Assembly (NCBI GenBank): GCA_023410595.1
Contig: JAEYPO010000007.1
Coordinates: 154,829 to 218,828 of the forward strand
Direction: 5' to 3'
Origin: Bacillota bacterium
Lineage (GTDB): Bacteria > Bacillota > Clostridia > Christensenellales > SZUA-584
DNA: 64,000 nucleotides
Every line of letters starts with the position of its first letter. The stretch's first letter is position 1. The notes beneath the pieces are model-generated. The model was not told the DNA's origin. It saw only the letters and a list, made by a program, of their open reading frames with translations, and did not search any database. Both the position numbers and the translations under genes were made by a program. This document shows, piece by piece, positions 17,362 through 25,923 of the stretch.

Positions 17362-17612
17362 GCTTATACCTCCATGTATATATTAATGCAAAGTTAATAA
17401 TATTGCAATGATTACAATATTTGATGCTATCACCTATATAATCCGATAAAGGAAGCTGCTTAACTGAAAAAAGGGGGTTAAGGCTTATTAAAAGTAAAAC
17501 GTTTTTGCGCGCACAGAATGTGTATAATATAATAGAAACAGTAAAACTACTGGTAAAGCAGCCGGTTGTGTTATATAATTTCTATGCTGAATAATAAAGT
17601 TGAGAGTAGAGA

Positions 17613-18161
17613 ATGCTGCTGTTTGTTCTGGAATCGCTGCCGCCAAAGTATAAGAGCAAGGTAGAAAAATTATATTACGATTATAGAAGCGATATGCTGT
17701 ATACCGCGCTGGCGATAGTAAAAGACCACAGTCAGGCCGAGGATATAGTTCAGCTTGCTTTTATACGCATAATCAAGCATATAGGAAGAATAAGCAGTAT
17801 CCCAGCCGATGAGGTAAAGGGTTATATTATATATATAGTCAAAAACCTGTCTCTGGATTTTCTCAGGAAACAGAAAAAAGACAATACCGTATCGTACGAA
17901 AGCATAGAGTTTACCGTAGACGACGGAAAGCCTCTGGAAAATATCGCGATGCTTGATCTTGATCTTAGTACGGTAAAAGAGAAGCTTCGCGAGATGGACG
18001 ATAAATACGCGCTGCCGCTTATATTAAAGTATACGCTGGAGTTCTCCCACGCGGAAATCGCCGACCTTTTGGATATATCCGTAGAAAATGTCAAGGTGAG
18101 ATGTCACCGGGGCAGGAAGAAGCTTATTGAGGCTATAAAAAAGGAGGCCATAAATGTATAG
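17613..18161 (+). CDS. ECF-type RNA polymerase sigma factor
   Basis: 182 residues. Region 2 is seen as YRSDMLYTALAIVKDHSQAEDIVQLAFIRI and region 4 as YALPLILKYTLEFSHAEIADLLDISVENVKVRCHRGRKKL, the layout of small ECF sigma factors. It overlaps the next gene by 8 bases, so the two are translationally coupled. That next gene encodes a one-helix membrane protein in the position of an anti-sigma factor. A candidate ECF promoter lies at 18853-18881. Confidence 0.9.
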   Translation: MLLFVLESLPPKYKSKVEKLYYDYRSDMLYTALAIVKDHSQAEDIVQLAFIRIIKHIGRISSIPADEVKGYIIYIVKNLSLDFLRKQKKDNTVSYESIEFTVDDGKPLENIAMLDLDLSTVKEKLREMDDKYALPLILKYTLEFSHAEIADLLDISVENVKVRCHRGRKKLIEAIKKEAINV

Positions 18162-18828
18162 GGGTTACTATGACGACCTTGTCGATGTCGCTATAAAGCA
18201 TGCGGGCCACGATATTCTCAAAGAGGCTTCGGGGATTTTGGACGCCGGGGAAGCGCGCTTTTCCGAGAGTTTCGAGAAAACCATGCAAAAGCTTATAGGA
18301 GCCGAGAACAGAAAGATAAGCAAGTCGAAAGCGCTGCGGGGCGCAGCAAAAATCGTGGCTGCGCTGCTCGTACTTGTTGTTATATCGACGGCGGTAATAT
18401 TCAGCTCGGAGGCGCTGAGGACCAAGGTGATGAATATGTTCTCCAGCATTGGCAGCGATTCGGCAGACGTTGAATTCTATGAGGTCGACGGAAACGACAT
18501 ACCGGCAGGAATGATCGTTCCGGGATATCTGCCAGACGGTTACAAGCTGGCCGGAGCGGAAAAGAGCGGCAATGTTTTTAACAGCAGATACGAAGATACG
18601 GGCGGCAATATACTACGAATAGTGCAGCAGAGCCAGTGCGCCAGCGCGGTTGTGGACAGCGACGGTTACGACGCTTACGAAACTGAAATTAAAGGGGAAA
18701 AGGCGTTTGTGTCCGAAAACGACGAAGGAAACCTGATCATATTTAATTACGGATCTTATGTTTTTGCGGTATCAGGAACGATGGATGTTTGCGAGCTTAA
18801 AAAGGTTGCAGGGAGCATAATAAAATAA
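18154..18828 (+). CDS. Membrane protein with DUF4367-like domain, putative anti-sigma factor
   Basis: 224 residues. A cytoplasmic N-terminal region (about 1-65) precedes one membrane helix (about 68-88, AAKIVAALLVLVVISTAVIF), then an extracellular domain with PGYLPDGYKL and a beta-rich end (ETEIKGEKAFV...) typical of DUF4367. Coupled to the ECF sigma gene by an 8-base overlap, with AAGGAGG upstream. In Firmicutes this pairing usually means that the membrane protein holds the sigma factor inactive until an envelope signal; the role here is inferred from order and layout. Confidence 0.75.
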   Translation: MYRGYYDDLVDVAIKHAGHDILKEASGILDAGEARFSESFEKTMQKLIGAENRKISKSKALRGAAKIVAALLVLVVISTAVIFSSEALRTKVMNMFSSIGSDSADVEFYEVDGNDIPAGMIVPGYLPDGYKLAGAEKSGNVFNSRYEDTGGNILRIVQQSQCASAVVDSDGYDAYETEIKGEKAFVSENDEGNLIIFNYGSYVFAVSGTMDVCELKKVAGSIIK

Positions 18829-18852
18829 TCTTGCAAAAAACTTAATATTCAT

Positions 18853-18881
18853 TGTAACCTTTCGCCCCGTCTGTTCGTTAT
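18853..18881 (+). promoter_or_regulatory. Candidate ECF sigma promoter
   Basis: TGTAACCTTT (18853-18862) resembles the TGAAACNTTT -35 of Bacillus-type ECF sigma factors, and CGTTAT starts at 18876, 17 bases after the AAC. It lies 142 bases before the small secreted protein gene and just after the sigma/anti-sigma pair. Confidence 0.4.
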
Positions 18882-19022
18882 TAATGTGTAGGGAGTCCAT
18901 ATATTATTTAATGATAAACGGGGTTTTTCGTTGTAAAATAATTCATCCAACGTATCTGCAGCTATGTTAAAAACGTCGAAGGCCTCGTTTTATCATCTAT
19001 AAAAACAGGAGAGGGGAAGAAT

Positions 19023-19448
19023 ATGAGAAGAGTAACAATTCTGGTTCTTGTTGTCGCGCTGCTTTTTTGCATGCCGGGAGCCGCTCTGGCGGCAGATAAC
19101 GTACAAGCTGTGGGGGACGACGTGATAAGTCCAAGGCTTGCCTACATCAGTTATGCAACCTGTTCGCTTAATATTTCATCAAACGGGTATGCGCAAATGA
19201 GCGCGGTTATGGAATGTTATTCGCCTGTCAACAAGATACGTTTATCGCCGCATCTTCAGAGATATGTAAACGGTTCATGGCAGGATGTAACAAAGTGGTC
19301 ACAAACAACGTATTCCGATTTTGCGACATGGTCGAAAGGGTATTATGTGACAAGCGGGTATCAATATCGCCTGATGTGCTACTACTATTGTTATTACGAC
19401 GCAACGCTGCTTGAGAGCGTAACGTGCGCTAATTACGACACATATTGA
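19023..19448 (+). CDS. Small secreted protein of unknown function
   Basis: 141 residues. MRRVTILVLVVALLFC... is a signal peptide ending at ALA-AD near residue 24. The mature part starts with a short VISPRLAYI segment and is rich in tyrosine, serine and several cysteines (CSLNIS, CYYYCYYD, VTCAN). No enzyme motif is seen. An AGGAGAGGG site precedes the ATG. It follows the sigma/anti-sigma pair and a candidate ECF promoter, so it may belong to that regulon. Confidence 0.75.
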   Translation: MRRVTILVLVVALLFCMPGAALAADNVQAVGDDVISPRLAYISYATCSLNISSNGYAQMSAVMECYSPVNKIRLSPHLQRYVNGSWQDVTKWSQTTYSDFATWSKGYYVTSGYQYRLMCYYYCYYDATLLESVTCANYDTY

Positions 19449-19499
19449 CAAGGGCAAATGCCCGGGACCTTAAATATCAAATTTAATATACCTGACGTT

Positions 19500-19534
19500 T
19501 TAAAGCCTCTTTATCAAAGGTAAAGAGGCTTTAA
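19500..19534 (+). terminator. Hairpin terminator after the small secreted protein
   Basis: Perfect stem TTAAAGCCTCTTTA / TAAAGAGGCTTTAA with a seven-base loop, but only a weak T run after it. Confidence 0.55.
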
Positions 19535-19593
19535 GGCTTAATCACCATACTGGGCGATTTTGCCTTCAGAAATTTCATCAATAAGAATTCTAC

Positions 19594-20697
19594 GTGCTTA
19601 AGAGGTATACAACTTTGTTCATGCTAACCAGTACCACAGAAAACAGTGGCGCGACGCAGATTCACAGGATTTCCGGCCATCGCGACCCATTGACCGGGTT
19701 GTTCAATTATGATTATTTCAAAAAGCAGGCAGCACTTCTTGACACAGACCAAAGGTCTTTGATTTCTGTTATAATATGCGGTATAAACGGGCTCGGGCTT
19801 ATAGGCGATGCGCTTGGCCGGTTAAAAAAAGAGGAGCTGCTGATTAATGCGTCGAGACTTATCTCGTCCTGTGTAAGAAGGGGAGATTGTGTCGCAAAAG
19901 GCGAAGGCGAGGAATTTTTAATATTGCTGCCCCAGACAAGCGCGGCCATGGCCGGGATCATAATGGACAGGATACAAAGCAAGTGCCAGATCAATATCGG
20001 CAATACTGATGATAACCTGCTATGTCTTTCCCTTGGCTGCGCGACCAGGACGGGACTAAAGGAAGATATACTGGAAGTTATAGTCGAGGCAAAGAAAGAT
20101 ATGTATGCGCAGGGGCATAGCGGACATAAAGACTTTTACGCGTCGCTGCTGCAGCCCATAAAAAATGCGCTGCATGACAAGAGCCACGAAACGGAGGAGC
20201 ATGGCAAAAGGCTCGTCCGCCAATCGAGAATGCTTGGCGAGGCGCTTGGACTGCCCAAGGATCAGCTTGGAAAGCTCGAGCTGCTGGCCATGCTGCACGA
20301 TATCGGCAAGGTCAGCATAGACGAGAGCATACTTAAAAAGCCGGGGCCGCTAAGCGCGCGCGAATGGAGCGAGATAAGAAAGCACCCTAAGACGGGTTAC
20401 AGGATAGCGAAGGCGGTGCCGCAGCTTTCCGGCATAGCCAGAGATATATTATGCCACCATGAGCGGTGGGATGGCAAAGGATACCCCAAAGGCCTCAAGC
20501 GTGAAAGCATACCGCTGCTGTCGCGCATAATATCTGTCGTGGACGCCTTTGACGCGCTTACCTCAAGGCGGTGCTACAGGGAGCCTGTAGAGGTAAATGA
20601 GGCGCTTTGCGAAATAGAGCGCTGTGCGGGGACGCAGTTTGACCCGGAGATAGCAAATACGTTCGTTTATATAAAACGGCGCGGCAGCATACGCTGA
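19594..20697 (+). CDS. Degenerate GGDEF plus HD-GYP phosphodiesterase
   Basis: 367 residues. The N-terminal half (about 25-190, DPLTGLFNYDYFKKQ) is a GGDEF domain whose active-site motif reads GEGEEF, with the first glycine replaced by glutamate, so cyclase activity is doubtful. The C-terminal half (about 190-360) is an HD-GYP domain with HDIGK, the HHERWDGKGYP signature and a later VDAFDALTS. This class hydrolyses c-di-GMP, so the protein is a likely phosphodiesterase. The start is uncertain: GTG at 19594 or ATG at 19621, neither with a strong ribosome binding site. Confidence 0.88.
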   Translation: MLKRYTTLFMLTSTTENSGATQIHRISGHRDPLTGLFNYDYFKKQAALLDTDQRSLISVIICGINGLGLIGDALGRLKKEELLINASRLISSCVRRGDCVAKGEGEEFLILLPQTSAAMAGIIMDRIQSKCQINIGNTDDNLLCLSLGCATRTGLKEDILEVIVEAKKDMYAQGHSGHKDFYASLLQPIKNALHDKSHETEEHGKRLVRQSRMLGEALGLPKDQLGKLELLAMLHDIGKVSIDESILKKPGPLSAREWSEIRKHPKTGYRIAKAVPQLSGIARDILCHHERWDGKGYPKGLKRESIPLLSRIISVVDAFDALTSRRCYREPVEVNEALCEIERCAGTQFDPEIANTFVYIKRRGSIR

Positions 20698-20746
20698 CAT
20701 ATGTTCTATCAAAAGGACAGCAAATCACGTATGTGAGGGCAATTAA

Positions 20747-20778
20747 ATAGCAGCTTTTTAAGGCTGCTATATTTTTTG
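20747..20778 (+). terminator. Intrinsic terminator
   Basis: ATAGCAGC / GCTGCTAT stem followed by ATTTTTT, after the GGDEF/HD-GYP gene. Confidence 0.75.
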
Positions 20779-20850
20779 GCGATCGGCCAAGTTGGCGCCA
20801 GTGTAATCGGCGCGCCAAAGAGCTTTACGTGTCCAGACACCTATAAATCT

Positions 20851-21096
20851 TTAGAACTCCGTGTTGCAGAAAGAGACCGCCTGAATCTGCCGTATACGGA
20901 TAATAGTCACTTTGCCGAAAATGCTTCTACCCGGGCAGCAGTTGAATCTCGTTACAAGCTTTATCGCGTCATCGTTCACGCCGACCAATAGTCCTGTGAA
21001 TACACATCTTTCCGTACACACAGTAACTACGGTATCTATGTGGTCAATAAGCTCTTCGACAAGAGAGGATCTTTCATGCTCACAGTTCTCGCTCAT
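20851..21096 (-). CDS. Small protein of unknown function, possible Sm-like fold
   Basis: 81 residues. The core (VVTVCTERCVFTGLLVGVN, DDAIKLVTRF) has the short strand pattern of Sm/LSm-type small barrels, and five cysteines are present. An AAAGGAG site precedes the ATG with good spacing, which supports a real gene. It resembles small spore-coat-associated proteins of clostridia only in general layout. Function not known. Confidence 0.55.
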   Translation of the reverse strand: MSENCEHERSSLVEELIDHIDTVVTVCTERCVFTGLLVGVNDDAIKLVTRFNCCPGRSIFGKVTIIRIRQIQAVSFCNTEF

Positions 21097-21186
21097 ACAT
21101 TAAACTCCTTTCAGTATCTACTAATAATATTTTATTAGCATTAGTTATTTTTTGTTACAACACACATGCCAATGTCTGATAGAAGC

Positions 21187-21222
21187 CAAATAAAAAAAGC
21201 CCCTCGCTTGAGGAGAGGCGTG
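21187..21222 (-). terminator. Terminator after the metallopeptidase gene
   Basis: On the minus strand, GCCTCTC CTCAAGC GAGGGGC followed by TTTTTTT. Confidence 0.7.
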
Positions 21223-21229
21223 AAATACA

Positions 21230-21943
21230 TCAGTTGAAGTCAACGAGGCCGTATTCTTCCAGAATGCTGTCTAATCGCGCCCTGTCCGGATAACGGCTTT
21301 CAAGTTCGCGGTAAAACGCAGGGGAATGGTCGGGACATTTAAGATGGCAAAGCTCGTGCGTAATTATATAATCTATAAGCTTTACGTCGCAGCGCAGAAG
21401 GTGTATGGAAAGACTCATCGTATTAAGGGCGGTGTTGATGCTTCCCCACCTTGTGAGCATATTTTTAACGTTTATCGATATCTCGCGCCTGCTTGAAAAG
21501 TTGGGAAGTATGGCGGCAAGGCGTTCTGCGAATATCACGTCTGCCGCGCGCTTTGACCAGCGCACAAAGAGGGTTCTTCTTGCTCCTATATCTGAGCCTT
21601 TGCGCACATGAAGCAGAAGCGTTCCTCCTGAATACACCGCTGATGCGCGGTTCGATTCGACAACCTTAAGCGTAGCTTTGCGGCCGAGATGCCAGAACTT
21701 ATCCCCGCTTACATACCTGATGGGATAAAACATCTGCCGCTTTTCGTTTACCGACTCAAGGCTTGCGTATATTTTATCGATGTTTTCGTCAACAAATTTG
21801 AATATCCTGCTTTGTGCCGTGCCGCGGGGAGCGGAAACAACGACTTCGGAAGCCCCCGTTACACGGATGCGAATATTCCGAATATCTTTTCTCAGCAATG
21901 TTAACTTGAGTGCGCCTTCGGCTGTCGCAATCGTATGTTCCAT
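21230..21943 (-). CDS. YgjP-like (DUF45) zinc metallopeptidase
   Basis: 237 residues. The zinc site is THELCHLKCPDHSPAFY (HExxH, with the third ligand in DH), near residue 195. Upstream, RRTLFVRWSKRAA and the RWGSINT segment are typical of this family. Members are soluble putative peptidases often linked to restriction-modification loci, but the substrate is unknown. Here the gene stands alone, between a small conserved protein and the divergent murA. Confidence 0.85.
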   Translation of the reverse strand: MEHTIATAEGALKLTLLRKDIRNIRIRVTGASEVVVSAPRGTAQSRIFKFVDENIDKIYASLESVNEKRQMFYPIRYVSGDKFWHLGRKATLKVVESNRASAVYSGGTLLLHVRKGSDIGARRTLFVRWSKRAADVIFAERLAAILPNFSSRREISINVKNMLTRWGSINTALNTMSLSIHLLRCDVKLIDYIITHELCHLKCPDHSPAFYRELESRYPDRARLDSILEEYGLVDFN

Positions 21944-22134
21944 ATCGTCATATTATAATATAAACATGGGACAATGTATAATACTCTTTAAAAAAATTTT
22001 GTCGATTTATCGCATAATCATAATTATTCTGCGTCTATGGTTTATTGGCGGGAGTATACACTAGTTGAAAAATTTAACCTTCGTAATTTGACGCGCTTCG
22101 GACAAAATAATAAAAGAATGCTTCCGAGGTGCTT

Positions 22135-23412
22135 ATGTGGCCAGACAATAAATGCGAAAATCTTACAGGTAAACACTTAAGGATATTGAAAAACGGGCCG
22201 CTTTACGGTTCATGCGATATCAGCACATCAAAAAACGCTATACTTCCAATAATAGCGGCTTCGCTGCTCACGAAAGAACGCGTAGTAATAAGAAACGTTC
22301 CAAAGATAAGCGACGTTTCCGACATGATAGAGCTTTTAGGGGCATACGGTGCCGATGTTAAACTCGATGGCAATACGCTATATATACGCGCCCAAAACAT
22401 AGTAACGACTACGACAGACGAAGGCATGGCCGGCAGGCTGAGGGCGTCGTTTTTGTTTATGGGACCGCTGCTCGCGCGCGAGGGCTGCGTTACCATGCCC
22501 ATGCCCGGGGGTTGCAGGATAGGCCTAAGGCCGATTGACCTTCATCTGAAAGGGCTGACCGCTCTGGGGGCTGCGACGCTTAAGTCTTCGGGGCATGTGC
22601 GCACATGGGCAAAGAAGCTTTCGGGGACGACCATTTTACTTGACTATCCTTCGGTGGGCGCGACGGAGAATATCGTAATGGCGGCTTGCCTTGCCGAGGG
22701 GCGGACAATAGTAAGGGGAGCGGCGGCTGAGCCTGAAGTCATCGATCTGATTGCTTTTCTTAAGTCCATGGGCGCCGACATAAAGACGGAAAACTTAAGG
22801 ATAACGATAGAAGGGAAAAAAGAGCTTCACGGGACGGATTATACGCCGATACCCGACAGAATAGAAGCGGGAACGCTGATGCTTGCCGCCGCCGTAACGG
22901 GAGGCGACGTGATGCTGGGGAGGGCGGATATCCGGCACCTGGGCTTCGTGACGAGCAAGCTAATGGAGGCGGGAGCGGAAGTTTTTCCATACCCTGAGGG
23001 CGTAAGGGTAAGGGGCGCGGGGTCAAGCCCGATGGATATTATATCTTCACCATATCCCGGCTTTCCCACGGATATGCAGGCGCAGTTTATGGCGGCGTGC
23101 TGCGCGGCGAAGGGCATAAGCACTATAAGCGAAACGGTGTTTGAGAACAGGTTTCTGCACGTAGCGGAGCTAAAAAAGATGGGCGCGGATATTATCGTCG
23201 ACGGAAACAAAGCCATAGTAAAGGGCACGGGCAGACTGCGCGGGGCCAAGGTTTCGGCTACGGATTTGCGGGCCGGAGCGGCGCTTTGCATAGCGGCGCT
23301 TATTGCGGATGAAGAAACAGTGATTTGTGACATATATCACATGGACAGGGGTTACGACGACTTTGCGGGCAAGCTTAAGAAGCTGGGCGCGAATATAGAG
23401 AGGGTGGAATAA
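22135..23412 (+). CDS. murA: UDP-N-acetylglucosamine 1-carboxyvinyltransferase
   Basis: First committed step of peptidoglycan synthesis: transfers enolpyruvate from PEP to UDP-GlcNAc. The catalytic cysteine is in the loop PGGCRIGLRPIDLHL, and the conserved lysine/asparagine start is in STSKNAILPIIAASLL. The ATG at 22135 follows GAGGTG; a GTG at 22129 would overlap that site. 425 residues, normal. Followed by spoIID and a SpoIIQ-type gene, the order found in many sporulating clostridia, where this murA copy is often tied to sporulation. Confidence 0.95.
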   Translation: MWPDNKCENLTGKHLRILKNGPLYGSCDISTSKNAILPIIAASLLTKERVVIRNVPKISDVSDMIELLGAYGADVKLDGNTLYIRAQNIVTTTTDEGMAGRLRASFLFMGPLLAREGCVTMPMPGGCRIGLRPIDLHLKGLTALGAATLKSSGHVRTWAKKLSGTTILLDYPSVGATENIVMAACLAEGRTIVRGAAAEPEVIDLIAFLKSMGADIKTENLRITIEGKKELHGTDYTPIPDRIEAGTLMLAAAVTGGDVMLGRADIRHLGFVTSKLMEAGAEVFPYPEGVRVRGAGSSPMDIISSPYPGFPTDMQAQFMAACCAAKGISTISETVFENRFLHVAELKKMGADIIVDGNKAIVKGTGRLRGAKVSATDLRAGAALCIAALIADEETVICDIYHMDRGYDDFAGKLKKLGANIERVE

Positions 23413-23454
23413 TAGAGCCTCGCTGGAAATATGATTTCCAAGAGGAGGCCTTAA

Positions 23455-24438
23455 GTGTATAGAAGACAGAGAAGACAGCTCACCGCGGAAGGCAAGATAT
23501 TGCTGCTTATAATAGCCGCCATATTGCTGGCGATAATTTTTCCCGCTGTATTTGCATCAAAGCCGCAGGGCGGCTCGCCTTCGGATATCCGCTTTGAAAT
23601 AGAATCTTCCGAGTATGTGGACGTATACAAAAAAGACGGCATAGAAAACATGAACCTTGAGGAGTATCTTGTGAGCGTCGTAGCGGCGGAGATGCCCGCG
23701 TCGTTCGAGCTTGAAGCGCTAAAGGCGCAGGCAGTGGCCGCAAGGACGTATACGAGTTATATAAAAAACCACGGAGGGTGCTCGTCGCACCCCGAGGCAG
23801 ACATATGCACAAACAGCGGATGCTGCCAGGCTTACATCACCGCGGACAGGATGCAAAAAAACTGGGGCGGCAACTTCGATTCTTATTTCAATAAAATAAA
23901 GACGGCGGTCAGCGAGACGCGCGGACAGAGGATATACTACGACGGTAAAGAGATACAGGCGTTTTATCACGCGTGCTCAGGAGGAAGGACGGAAGATTGC
24001 GCCAATGTATACTCGGAGTCGCTGCCGTATCTTCAAAGCGTGGAAAGCGACGGTGAAGAAGGCTATTCCCATTTTTACGGCACGGTGAGCGTTTCGCCGC
24101 AGGAGTTCGTAAAGGCAATGAAGGAATATTCACCGAGCATAAATATAGACGCTAAGAACCTGTCGTCAGATATAGGAGAAATAAAACGTTTTGAGAGCGG
24201 AAGGGTGGAAAGCATAAAGATAGGCAACGAATACTTTACCGGCCGGGAAATACGCGGCATATTCAAACTGAATTCCGCCGACTTTACGGTAAACGTTGAA
24301 GACGAGATCATATTTGATACAAAAGGCTTCGGACACGGCGTGGGCATGAGCCAGGACGGCGCGGACGCTATGGCAAAGCGGGGAACAACCTATATTGACA
24401 TACTTGAGCATTATTATACGGGCGTAACGGTTAAATAA
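23455..24438 (+). CDS. spoIID: Stage II sporulation protein D (peptidoglycan lytic enzyme)
   Basis: 327 residues. An N-terminal membrane helix (about 12-33) precedes the SpoIID domain with LEEYLVSVVAAEMPASFELE, LKAQAVAARTYT, YHACSGGRTED and a C-terminal GFGHGVGMSQDGADAMA. SpoIID is a transglycosylase that helps thin septal peptidoglycan so that the mother cell can engulf the forespore, with SpoIIP and SpoIIM. GTG start behind AAGAGGAGG. Lies between murA and a SpoIIQ-like gene. Good evidence that the organism forms, or recently formed, spores. Confidence 0.94.
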   Translation: MYRRQRRQLTAEGKILLLIIAAILLAIIFPAVFASKPQGGSPSDIRFEIESSEYVDVYKKDGIENMNLEEYLVSVVAAEMPASFELEALKAQAVAARTYTSYIKNHGGCSSHPEADICTNSGCCQAYITADRMQKNWGGNFDSYFNKIKTAVSETRGQRIYYDGKEIQAFYHACSGGRTEDCANVYSESLPYLQSVESDGEEGYSHFYGTVSVSPQEFVKAMKEYSPSINIDAKNLSSDIGEIKRFESGRVESIKIGNEYFTGREIRGIFKLNSADFTVNVEDEIIFDTKGFGHGVGMSQDGADAMAKRGTTYIDILEHYYTGVTVK

Positions 24439-24557
24439 TAAAGCCGTAACAATAAAATAACATTTTTGTACGTTTCACACTTTCTGTTTCCATTTTTACC
24501 TTATTGGTATTTTTTTATGAAAAAAGGGGAACTATTATATCGTGGAGGTGTGAAACA

Positions 24558-25286
24558 ATGAATTCTAATGGCATCAAAGATAAGATCTCGCTAAGATTGA
24601 ACAAAGAAAATTTAAAAGGTTTCTTCCAAAAACAGGGCCTATACGTACTCATCTTCTTATGCGTAGTTGCAGCAGGCATAACGGCTATTGTGGCGTGGCC
24701 CAGGGACGACAATGAAAAGATAGGCGATTCGGATAAGGGGGCTTCTGTAATAGAAGGGCCTTCGCTTTCAGATGAGATCGCGAAAGCGTCGCCCATCCCC
24801 TCGATGTCCGTTGCTCCCAGCCCGAGCCTTACAGTATCGCCCCAGCCTTCCCAAAGCGGTCAGGAAAACCCGAACGGCAGTGGCAAGATGACGCTTACAA
24901 TGCCTCTTAAAGGGCTGATAATAAACAAGTTTTCGGGCGACAGCTTCGTTCCGTTCCCGTCGATAAGCATGTGGGCTACGCACAACGGCGTTGACATCAA
25001 GGCGGAAAACGGCTCGTCGGTGGGCGCGGCGCTTTCGGGTACTGTGACGGACGTAAGCACGGATGAGTCCAACGGAGGCATGGTGGTTATAGAGCACTCC
25101 GGCAAAGCAAAGACGGTATACGCCGGGCTAGGCAACATGGTAGTCAAAAAGGACGAGAAGGTGGACGCGGGACAGAAGATAGGCGAAGTAGGCGAAATGC
25201 CCAAGGAGCTCGACCTGTCGTATCACCTGCACTTTGAATACGTCGTGGACGGAAAGTTCAAAGACCCTGAAAAGTACTTCAAGTAA
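24558..25286 (+). CDS. spoIIQ: M23 family peptidase, SpoIIQ-like
   Basis: 242 residues from the ATG at 24558 behind GGAGGTG; an upstream start at 24504 lacks support. One membrane helix (about 30-50), a Ser/Pro linker and a LytM/M23 domain (about 135-240). Both zinc motifs look complete: HNGVD (HxxxD) and HLHFE (HxH). In Bacillus SpoIIQ the site is degenerate, whereas in several clostridia it is intact, as here. With mother-cell SpoIIIAH, SpoIIQ forms the channel between the two cells after engulfment. The position after spoIID supports the call. Confidence 0.85.
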   Translation: MNSNGIKDKISLRLNKENLKGFFQKQGLYVLIFLCVVAAGITAIVAWPRDDNEKIGDSDKGASVIEGPSLSDEIAKASPIPSMSVAPSPSLTVSPQPSQSGQENPNGSGKMTLTMPLKGLIINKFSGDSFVPFPSISMWATHNGVDIKAENGSSVGAALSGTVTDVSTDESNGGMVVIEHSGKAKTVYAGLGNMVVKKDEKVDAGQKIGEVGEMPKELDLSYHLHFEYVVDGKFKDPEKYFK

Positions 25287-25296
25287 TGACATACAT

Positions 25297-25327
25297 AAAA
25301 ACAGGGGCTTTTACGCTCCTGTTTTTG
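25297..25327 (+). terminator. Terminator after the spoIIQ-like gene
   Basis: AAAACAGGGGC / GCTCCTGTTTTT stem with a TTTTAC loop and a T-rich tail, closing the sporulation block. Confidence 0.8.
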
Positions 25328-25392
25328 TTTACGGAAAGTACATTTAAGCAATGATTCGCCTTCGGCAGCTGCCTCGCTTTTGCGAAGCGTTT

Positions 25393-25890
25393 TCATTCTG
25401 CCGCCTGTCCGTTTGGCCCCGTGGGCTTAATGGAAGTTATATCGCCTGCGGCCGGAGCCGCGGCGGCGGCGGGAGCGCCTTTGCCTGCCTGATTAAGCAG
25501 CAGTGAAAGTACGACGACAGCGCCCGCCACAAAAATGATTAACGCCGATATTATTGCTATGAACTTTATTTTGTCGCGGCTTTCGCCCCGGGCGTCGCCC
25601 TCCTCGCCTTCATCTGACGTTTCCATGGATTCCCGCGGTACGGTATATTCTATATTGAGAGGCGCATTCTTTAAGCTTGGTTTTACCGGCGCGGCAGCGT
25701 CGCCTGTTACATTGATTTTAGTTAAGTTGACGGTACGCGGCGAGCTTTTTATGGCATAGATTCTCGTCGTCTCAATATCGCCCTTTTCTTCAATATGTTC
25801 AGCCTCCGGCGTGTCCAATAAAGAAGCGCCGCAATGCCTGCACTTATCGGCGCCTGTTTTGTTCACGTACCTGCACTTGTCACAGACCAT
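25393..25890 (-). CDS. Zinc-ribbon membrane protein of unknown function
   Basis: 165 residues. An N-terminal zinc ribbon (CDKC...CRHC, about residues 3-20), a charged linker and one membrane helix (about 112-132, IKFIAIISALIIFVAGAVVV), then an alanine/proline-rich tail. A GGAGG site precedes the ATG. Located downstream of argS and serS on the same strand. No function can be assigned from sequence. Confidence 0.75.
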   Translation of the reverse strand: MVCDKCRYVNKTGADKCRHCGASLLDTPEAEHIEEKGDIETTRIYAIKSSPRTVNLTKINVTGDAAAPVKPSLKNAPLNIEYTVPRESMETSDEGEEGDARGESRDKIKFIAIISALIIFVAGAVVVLSLLLNQAGKGAPAAAAAPAAGDITSIKPTGPNGQAAE

Positions 25891-25923
25891 GCGTTTGCCT
25901 CCCGACTAAAGATAAAGAAATAT

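Noticed and set aside
17480..17560. A second ECF-type promoter in front of the sigma gene for autoregulation.
   Set aside because: AAAACGTTTT is present, but no CGT-type -10 lies at the right spacing; a TATAAT-like box fits a normal promoter better.
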